From a bacterium OL-1 (GTDB taxonomy: Bacteria; Actinomycetota; Coriobacteriia; Coriobacteriales; Atopobiaceae): 64,000 bases of DNA. Of this stretch, positions 58,999 to 64,000 are shown piece by piece (position 1 is the first letter of the stretch; every line of letters begins with the position of its first letter). Where the stretch lies: assembly GCA_000752675.2 (NCBI GenBank), contig LM994625.1:529011-593010 (forward strand), read 5' to 3'. Position numbers and translations under genes: made by a program. Under the pieces are notes generated by a model. That model was not told the DNA's origin. It saw nothing but the letters and a program-made list of their open reading frames with translations, and ran no database searches.

Positions 58999-59898
58999 TC
59001 AGGTGCACCAAATGTTACCGTTATTATGACAAAAACCCTCTCGCGAGAGTTCCGCCAGTAACGCCTGGGCATCCGATACGTCCACACCTCTTCTACCCGC
59101 TGCGCGCTCCTCGCGCGAAAGCTCCACGCAAAGAGCATCAAGGTCCACGCCGCCGCGCGGATCGGCTCGGTGAGCGAGAAGAATGCGCAGGACTTCGGCC
59201 CGCTTCTGTCGGTGAGAGCCCTCGAAGCGCGACTGCCGCACGTGCGAGCGCGACCGACGCGAAGGGTTGGGAACGGTTGCCTTGAGGTGCGCCCCGTAGT
59301 CGAGAAGAGCGTAGTACCAGGTGCGCGGGTCATCAGCGGGGTCGCTGGCATCTTGCGGGCAGGTCGCGCGCAAGATGGGCACCAGCCGCGCATCAGAAAC
59401 GCCCTCCTCGTGGGGAAAGAGCTCGTGGAGAAGCACGGTGCGCACGTTTGTCTCGAGATACACGCCGGGCAGGTCAAAGGCAAACGCGCGGATGCCCGCG
59501 GCCGTTGCCGGGCCCACACCGGAAAGCGCCTTGAGCGCAACCTCGTCAGATGGCATGCAGCCACCCGCCTCCGAGACCTCCTGCGCCGCGCGCCAGAGCG
59601 AGAGCGCTCGTCTGTTGTAGCCCAGGCCCTGCCACTCATCCAAGACGTCCGCAGAGTCCGCGGCGGCCAGAGCGTCAACCGTGGGAAAGAGCTCCAGCCA
59701 GTGCTGCCAGCGGCCGTCCACACGCGAGACCTGCGTCTGCTGGAGCATGACCTCAGAGATCCATATGGCATAGGGGTCCCGCGTGCGGCGCCACGGCAGG
59801 TCGCGATAGAGCTCGCGCCCGCGCGCGAGCACCATGACGCGAAACGCGGCGAGCTCTTCTGCGGCCGGCGGAGCACCGGGGTCCGCGACAGACGGCAT
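58999..59898 (-). CDS. mutY: MutY-like HhH-GPD DNA glycosylase without iron-sulfur cluster
   Basis: A 299-residue base-excision-repair glycosylase related to MutY. It has PWRRTRDPYAIWISEVMLQQ with the catalytic Glu in ISEVMLQQTQV and the helix-hairpin-helix LSGVGPATAAGIRAFAFD. The second catalytic Asp of MutY (usually LDGNVKRV) is replaced by Glu in VYLETNVRTVLL, and the four-Cys cluster loop is missing: the sequence passes through an Arg/Ser-rich segment instead. The C-terminal NUDIX-like 8-oxoG domain is also absent. Similar short forms occur in other anaerobes. Its ATG overlaps the Rrf2 stop by one base. Adenine opposite 8-oxoG is the likely but unproven substrate. Confidence 0.78.
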   Translation of the reverse strand: MPSVADPGAPPAAEELAAFRVMVLARGRELYRDLPWRRTRDPYAIWISEVMLQQTQVSRVDGRWQHWLELFPTVDALAAADSADVLDEWQGLGYNRRALSLWRAAQEVSEAGGCMPSDEVALKALSGVGPATAAGIRAFAFDLPGVYLETNVRTVLLHELFPHEEGVSDARLVPILRATCPQDASDPADDPRTWYYALLDYGAHLKATVPNPSRRSRSHVRQSRFEGSHRQKRAEVLRILLAHRADPRGGVDLDALCVELSREERAAGRRGVDVSDAQALLAELSREGFCHNNGNIWCT

Positions 59899-60377
59899 TA
59901 CTCGTCCGTGGCCTTTGGCTTGCGCTTGCTGCCCACGAGCTTGAACGAGCCCGTCATCTGCGGCATCTTGCCCTCCATCACAACCTGGTAGAGAGTCACG
60001 GAGTCAAAGTAGGCGCACAGCACGCGCTCGGCGTTGCACCAGACAGGGTTGAAGTGGCATTCGGCCATGCGCGGACAGGGCCCGCCGCCCTCCCCCGCAT
60101 AGTCACAGGCGGCAATGAGAACGGGACCCTGCACTGCCTCGACGAGCTTGAGAAGCGACGTGGCGCGCGGGTCGACGGCGAGTCTCATGCCGCCGTGGGC
60201 GCCACGCGTGCTCTCGACAATTCCCGCAAGGGCAAGGTCGTGCTGGATGGAACGCGCAAACGAGTAGGGAATGTCGTTGTCCTTTGCTGCGGTGCGCACC
60301 GAAACCACGCCCTCCGGGTTCTGGACGAGAGCCGCAAGCATGCGAAGTGCGTAGTCTGTCTTTCTCGAGATTTCCAT
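59898..60377 (-). CDS. Rrf2 family transcriptional regulator
   Basis: A 159-residue DNA-binding protein. The winged HTH starts at MEISRKTDYALRMLAALVQN; AAKDNDIPYSFARSIQHDLA is the recognition region and GIVESTRGAHGGMRLAVDP the wing. Cys residues in LIAACDYAGEGGGPCPRMAE and ECHFNPVWC could bind a [2Fe-2S] cluster, as in IscR or NsrR, so it may sense iron-sulfur or nitrosative state. No isc/suf genes are nearby; it is coupled to the MutY-like gene by a TAATG overlap. A TACCTCC-complement ribosome site precedes the start. Confidence 0.88.
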   Translation of the reverse strand: MEISRKTDYALRMLAALVQNPEGVVSVRTAAKDNDIPYSFARSIQHDLALAGIVESTRGAHGGMRLAVDPRATSLLKLVEAVQGPVLIAACDYAGEGGGPCPRMAECHFNPVWCNAERVLCAYFDSVTLYQVVMEGKMPQMTGSFKLVGSKRKPKATDE

Positions 60378-60402
60378 TGCTACCTCCTGGCAGCCCGATG
60401 GG

Positions 60403-61140
60403 CTAGCCTCTCCTCCGGCTCATCTTTGCAGGAGAGTCTCCCCACTCGAGGATCTCCCAGCCGTGCTGCCGTGCCAACTTCCTAAGCGTCTCTCCCGGGC
60501 ACACTGCATAACCCTTAGCGGCCGCCGAGAGCAGCGCTGCATCCGTATGGTGGTCGCCATAGGCATATGCAAGCGTCCATGCGCCCTTGCCCAGGTGGGC
60601 GTCCGCCCAACGCGTGACCGCCGCGACCTTCTCGGGTCCCTGCACCACGGTTCCCTCGACGCGACCCGTATAGTTGCCCTCGGCGTCGCGCTCCATGCCG
60701 GTGGCAATGTAGTCGTCCACACCAAGCGCCTTGGCGGCATCCGCGGCGATGGGTGCAAACGTTGCCGAGACAAGCAGCGTGACGCAGCCCTCGCCATGCC
60801 GCTTGGCGACCTCTGCGGCGACCTCCGGGCGATAGCGGTCCTTGAGGGTGCTCTCGTAGAACTCGTGCATGACCTTGTCGATGTCCCGATGACTCAGGTC
60901 TTCGAGCGCGCCAAAGACGAGCTCGCGAGCCTCGTCCTGGCTCTGGGGCAAGTGCAGCTTGTAGCGCAGGCCCCACCAGGCGAGCGCGAGGGCTCGCGGA
61001 ACAGACATGAGCCCGTGACGCCACAGGTACACCGAGAAGAGCGCGCCGGATTGGCCGTCGATGGACGTGCCGTCGAAGTCGAATACGACGAGCTTGATCT
61101 TTCTCTGCGGTTGCGCGCTGTCGTTCGTGGTAGCGAGCAT
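60403..61140 (-). CDS. HAD-IB family hydrolase (SerB-like phosphatase)
   Basis: A 245-residue haloacid dehalogenase phosphatase. Motif I is VVFDFDGTSIDGQSGALF with the nucleophilic Asp, motif II Ser lies in TLLVSATFAPIA, motif III Lys in QGPEKVAAVTRW, and motif IV in YAYGDHHTDAALL. A helical cap of about 70 residues (LMSVPRALALAWWGLRYKLH) marks subfamily IB, whose members dephosphorylate phosphoserine or phospholipid headgroups. I choose the ATG at 61140, preceded by GGAGA; upstream in-frame ATGs at 61155 and 61173 lack a ribosome site. Substrate unknown. Confidence 0.8.
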   Translation of the reverse strand: MLATTNDSAQPQRKIKLVVFDFDGTSIDGQSGALFSVYLWRHGLMSVPRALALAWWGLRYKLHLPQSQDEARELVFGALEDLSHRDIDKVMHEFYESTLKDRYRPEVAAEVAKRHGEGCVTLLVSATFAPIAADAAKALGVDDYIATGMERDAEGNYTGRVEGTVVQGPEKVAAVTRWADAHLGKGAWTLAYAYGDHHTDAALLSAAAKGYAVCPGETLRKLARQHGWEILEWGDSPAKMSRRRG

Positions 61141-61341
61141 GCTGGGCGTCTCCATAGTGCGGTTGGGAATCATATCGTGCCAATGATACCAGTCCGGTAA
61201 CGGCACGGGGTGAATTGTACTATTTGACGTATCAATTCGGACGATTGATGGAGACGCTGCCGTAATGCGTTGCCGGAATGACACAGCCGGTAGGCACGCA
61301 GCGTATGACCGGCGTTTCTCGCACATCTCGCACACATAAGA

Positions 61342-61365
61342 AAGGAGCCCCTTACGGGGCTCCTT
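61342..61365 (-). terminator. Terminator after tRNA-Asp
   Basis: A 10-bp perfect stem AAGGAGCCCC / GGGGCTCCTT with a 4-base loop, followed in the transcript by TTCTTAT, 10 bases past the tRNA CCA end. Confidence 0.85.
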
Positions 61366-61375
61366 GAGTTCACAA

Positions 61376-61452
<77 letters not shown>

Positions 61453-61582
61453 ACGCGCGTTGTGCGGGAGCTATTATACGCAGAGGATACAAGGTCTGTC
61501 TAGCCCAAAATTGAGAAAGTTTTGTGGGACTGGGAGGAGCTGGCCGGGGCCAGCGCATCTGATGGGCAGGCGGGACCCCGGC

Positions 61583-61704
61583 CGATGAATTCTCCCGTAT
61601 ATTCCGATCGTTTAAATCGGTCTAATCAATCGGAATTTGCAGGGTAATTCTCATCTTGCAGAATTCGATCGTTTAGAGGCATCTAATCAATCGGAATTTG
61701 CAGG
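61583..61704. repeat. Two tandem 61-bp repeat units, AT-rich
   Basis: Read on the minus strand, unit 1 (61704-61644) and unit 2 (61643-61583) both begin with the same 23 bases (CCTGCAAATTCCGATTGATT then AGA), differ over six bases, and share TAAACGATCG, then drift apart. Within unit 2 TTCCGAT and ATCGGAA are also inverted relative to each other. Composition is far more AT-rich than the surrounding genes. The stop codon of the small membrane gene lies inside unit 1. The adjacent 61453-61582 stretch shows nothing further. Confidence 0.75.
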
Positions 61705-61844
61705 ACTCCATTCGTAGCAGCTGCTCGGGTGTAGACATGCACCCCTGTTCGCCGTTGGGATAGAAAGGCAATCAGCACCGTTCCCACCAGGAAGACGGCT
61801 GCCAGCGCTACGTCAACGACACGGAGCCCCTGCTTGACTGCCAC
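61683..61844 (-). CDS. Small membrane protein, possibly a truncated NusG-domain-II type protein
   Basis: A 53-residue frame starting at GTG 61844 after AGGGGGC, ten bases beyond the stop of the membrane-protein gene upstream. One hydrophobic segment (VALAAVFLVGTVLIAFL) follows a short basic N-terminus; the rest is RRTGVHVYTRAAATNGVLQI ending in PID. N-terminal anchor plus a short beta-like stretch recalls the start of NusG-domain-II proteins, but those run to about 110 residues. Its last codons and stop are supplied by the AT-rich tandem repeat, so the repeat may have truncated a longer gene. It may also be a real small peptide. Confidence 0.45.
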   Translation of the reverse strand: MAVKQGLRVVDVALAAVFLVGTVLIAFLSQRRTGVHVYTRAAATNGVLQIPID

Positions 61845-61854
61845 CAGTTGCCCC

Positions 61855-62709
61855 CTACTCGAGCGCCACGTCCGTGGCGGCACCGGCCGAATCCGTCACG
61901 TGAACCACGGAGCCATCGAGCGTCGCAGACGCAATGGTGCCCGTACCCGTGATGGCGTTGCCCGAGGAGTCGACCACCGAAACGGGCTCCGAGTCTCCGC
62001 CAATCGTGTACGCCACAACGTCCCAAGTCCCGTCGGACTTATTCTCCGGAACCACAATGACCGAGTTGTACAGGATGAGCGTAACGGGAGTCCCGCTCAC
62101 GGTAAACTCCTGCGTCTTGTTGCCCTGAGGGTCGGTTGCCACCACAGCATAGGTACCGTCGCCGGTAGCCTCGATGGCATAGGAGACGCCCTGATACGTA
62201 ACGGATCCATCCGCAGTGGTCTGGACCTGCTGCCGCTCCTCCGCCGTGGTGGCAGCGGGCTCGGCGCTCTGCGTGTTATCCTGCGCGCCCAAGAAGGTGA
62301 CAACGGCAACAATGGCGAGAATAACGAAGAGCCCCACCACGCCAGCAATAACGAGCAGGACAGACTTGAGGTTCGCAGGCTTGCGCTCGGGCTTCGAGCC
62401 GTACTCCGGACGGTTGCGCCCGCTGAGACGACGGTTGCGCGAGCGCTGCTCGGCGCGGTCACGGGCGATGTCGGCTGCCTCGGCAGCGTTCTCGCGCGTG
62501 GTCACGCGGGCACCCTGGCCTGCAGAAAGCGTTTGGAGGGAGTCTACCGGCGCCGCGCACCGACGCGGGGCGGTGCTGTCGTCAACGTCCTCGGGAATGG
62601 CGTGCGCCCCAACCCTTGAGACCCCGGAGACCCTAGGGCCGCCGGCGGCATGCCTCCCCGCGGCGTGCGCGGAGCGCCTGTATCTCTCGTCATTGGATGC
62701 GTAGCTCAT
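61855..62709 (-). CDS. Single-pass membrane protein with extracytoplasmic domain, unknown function
   Basis: A 284-residue protein. The first 115 residues are polar, Arg/Ala-rich and probably disordered in the cytoplasm (for example RDRAEQRSRNRRLSGRN). One membrane segment at about 117-142 (SVLLVIAGVVGLFVILAIVA) is followed by a Thr/Ala/Gln linker and about 120 residues rich in beta-prone Val/Thr/Gly, such as VTYQGVSYAIEATGDGTYAV and TPVTLILYNSVIVVPENKSD. No enzyme motif is seen. The start at 62709 follows AGGGGAG. It lies 51 bases after recR on the same strand and may be cotranscribed with it. Family not recognised. Confidence 0.7.
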   Translation of the reverse strand: MSYASNDERYRRSAHAAGRHAAGGPRVSGVSRVGAHAIPEDVDDSTAPRRCAAPVDSLQTLSAGQGARVTTRENAAEAADIARDRAEQRSRNRRLSGRNRPEYGSKPERKPANLKSVLLVIAGVVGLFVILAIVAVVTFLGAQDNTQSAEPAATTAEERQQVQTTADGSVTYQGVSYAIEATGDGTYAVVATDPQGNKTQEFTVSGTPVTLILYNSVIVVPENKSDGTWDVVAYTIGGDSEPVSVVDSSGNAITGTGTIASATLDGSVVHVTDSAGAATDVALE

Positions 62710-62760
62710 CTCGTCTCCCCTTGCATTGCCCAACCCGTACCATCCTAGCCCTCCACGCGG

Positions 62761-63366
62761 CTATACCTCGCGGCGAGCCTCGATGGCGCGGCCAAGCGTC
62801 ACCTCGTCGGCATACTCGAGGTCCCCGCCAACGGGCAACCCGCTGGCAAGTCGAGACACACGCACGCCCAGCGGGCGGATGATGTGCGAGAGGTACGTGG
62901 CGGTTGTCTCGCCCTCGACATCCGGGTTGGTGGCGAGAATGACCTCCTGGACCTCGCCCGAGGCAAGGCGCGAGAGCAGCTCCTTCACGCGGAGCTGCTC
63001 GGGACCAATCTTGTCCATGGGCGAGATGACGCCACCAAGCACGTGGTAGAGCCCGTGGTAGCTGCCCGTTCGCTCGATGGCCGAGACGTCGCGCGGCTCG
63101 GAGACCACGCAGATGGTCGTGCGGTCGCGCGATGCGTCTGAGCACACGTCGCAGGTGTCACGCGTAGCGTAGCTAAAGCAGATGGGGCAGAAGTGGACCT
63201 GCTGCTTTACCTCGAGAATCGCCGTAGTCAGCCTGCGCGCCTCCTCCGCGTCGGCCTCGAGGAGGTAGTACGCGATGCGCTGGGCGGACTTTGGGCCAAT
63301 GCCCGGCAGCCTGCCCAGCTCGTCGAGGAGGCGCTGCAGCGCGTGCCCGTCGTTAAGCTGGTCCAT
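62761..63366 (-). CDS. recR: Recombination protein RecR
   Basis: A 201-residue recombination mediator that works with RecO and RecF to load RecA on gapped DNA. The N-terminal helix-hairpin-helix LGRLPGIGPKSAQRIAYYLL, the zinc finger CPICFSYATRDTCDVC, and the Toprim domain (ICVVSEPRDVSAIERTG, LATNPDVEGETTATYLS) are all present. Length is standard. It starts two bases after the ybaB stop, part of the conserved dnaX-ybaB-recR order. Confidence 0.97.
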   Translation of the reverse strand: MDQLNDGHALQRLLDELGRLPGIGPKSAQRIAYYLLEADAEEARRLTTAILEVKQQVHFCPICFSYATRDTCDVCSDASRDRTTICVVSEPRDVSAIERTGSYHGLYHVLGGVISPMDKIGPEQLRVKELLSRLASGEVQEVILATNPDVEGETTATYLSHIIRPLGVRVSRLASGLPVGGDLEYADEVTLGRAIEARREV

Positions 63367-63368
63367 CC

Positions 63369-63716
63369 CTAGAAGAGCCCCGGGATGTTGAGACCACCGG
63401 TGACGGCGCTCATTGCCTTCTCGGTGGCAGACTCGGCCTGCTCGAGAGCGTCGTTCACAGCGGCAAGAATCATGTCCTGCAGCATGTCGACGTCCTCCGG
63501 ATCAACCGCCTGCGGGTCGATGGTGATGGAACTGATGCGCAGGTCACCCGTAGCAGTAACCTTTACCGACCCACCGCCGGCCGAGGCCGAGACCTCGGTT
63601 GCCGCAGCCTGCTGCTGCGCGGCAACGAGCTGCTCCTGCATCTTGCGGGCCTGGGCCATCATCTGGTTGCGGTTCATGCCGCCCATGTTGTAGCCGCCTC
63701 TGGATCCCTTGGACAT
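63369..63716 (-). CDS. ybaB: YbaB/EbfC family nucleoid-associated protein
   Basis: A 115-residue DNA-binding protein of the YbaB family. A Gly/Asn/Met-rich N-terminus leads to the QARKMQEQLVAAQQQAAATE helix; the core VKVTATGDLRISSITIDPQA and the C-terminal LEQAESATEKAMSAVTGGL match the family. It dimerises and coats DNA; the gene order dnaX-ybaB-recR links it to recombination and replication. A AGGAGGAAG site precedes the ATG. Confidence 0.95.
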   Translation of the reverse strand: MSKGSRGGYNMGGMNRNQMMAQARKMQEQLVAAQQQAAATEVSASAGGGSVKVTATGDLRISSITIDPQAVDPEDVDMLQDMILAAVNDALEQAESATEKAMSAVTGGLNIPGLF

Positions 63717-63776
63717 GTCTTCCTCCTGGTTGCTGGTTGATATACGTGCTGGTATAAGGCCAATAAGGCAGTGGAG

Positions 63777-64000
63777 CTAGTCTGTGCCTTCCCCGTCCGA
63801 AGCTGCAGGCGCGTCCGGAGAATCCGGCTTCACGACCACGGAGCCGCCAAAAGCGTCCTCGAGCATCGCCGCGATGTTGGCGAACTCCTCGGTGAGGACC
63901 GGGGCGTCGTCTGCCGGGGGCGTGGCGGGCGGGGTTGGCTTTGGCGAAGGAGCTGGCGCCGGCTTGGCCGCGGGCGGCTGCGGTGCTGACGCCGGCTGCG
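63777..64000 (-). CDS. dnaX: DNA polymerase III gamma/tau subunit, C-terminal end (cut by window edge)
   Basis: The last 73 complete codons of a gene running out of the window. The visible part is a Pro/Ala-rich linker (PPAAKPAPAPSPKPTPPATP) and an acidic C-terminal segment with TEEFANIAAMLEDAFGG, as in the tau tail of DnaX. The identification rests largely on position directly upstream of ybaB-recR. The ATPase core lies outside the window. Confidence 0.75.
   Translation of the reverse strand, partial: QPASAPQPPAAKPAPAPSPKPTPPATPPADDAPVLTEEFANIAAMLEDAFGGSVVVKPDSPDAPAASDGEGTD

Overview
The window is high-GC, anaerobe-type chromosomal DNA. Gene content and protein style point to the Coriobacteriia, most likely an Olsenella/Atopobium-type member (inference). 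Pointers are Veg beside ispE, a dnaX-ybaB-recR block, a Tat-type lipoprotein, paired GlgC/GlgD, a glycyl radical enzyme with its activase, rubrerythrin, and a MurE with a non-diaminopimelate specificity motif. No rRNA operon, CRISPR array or prophage was seen.

Region by region. 1-4.6 kb: ispE (partial), veg, an Xaa-Pro-type peptidase, nagB, rdgB, rph and tRNA-Val. 4.7-6.3 kb: a MurE-type ligase. 6.35-15.1 kb: an eight-gene minus-strand nucleoside uptake and breakdown operon, deoB-deoD-bmpA-ABC ATPase-two permeases-cdd-deoA. Divergent from it (15.3-19.7 kb) lie an HTH-PfkB kinase, a Crp-family regulator, and the YjjI glycyl radical enzyme with its YjjW activase. deoC and an iron alcohol dehydrogenase follow. 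Together these import nucleosides, split off bases, convert (deoxy)ribose-1-P to the 5-phosphate, cleave deoxyribose-5-P to glyceraldehyde-3-P plus acetaldehyde, and probably reduce the acetaldehyde to ethanol.

22.6-27 kb: a CstA-family transporter with a repeat-rich control region, two tandem TPR-like paralogues and tRNA-Glu. 27.2-30.2 kb: an orphan PTS IIB protein and a split transketolase whose N-terminal half is fused to a GntR/UTRA regulator. 30.4-38.2 kb: tRNA-Leu, Ppx/GppA, a DivIC-like division protein, an SGNH-hydrolase/MazG fusion and Mfd. 38.4-41.2 kb: an EamA/LicB-type transporter and a LicC-LicA fusion for phosphocholine activation. 41.4-53.3 kb: a complete glycogen cluster (glgB, glgP, glgC, glgD, glgA and a GH13-GH77 fusion); GlgB carries a histone-H1-like tail.

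53.6-64 kb: nth, then metY split by an intact IS5-family element, a DUF975 membrane protein, rubrerythrin, a MutY-like glycosylase, an Rrf2 regulator, a HAD phosphatase, tRNA-Asp, a tandem repeat, two membrane proteins, recR, ybaB and the 3' end of dnaX.

The observations most worth follow-up are the GntR-UTRA-transketolase fusion, the SGNH-MazG fusion, the H1-tailed GlgB lacking a canonical histidine, the 148-bp ungapped inverted repeat near 20.77 kb, and the phased motif array upstream of cstA.
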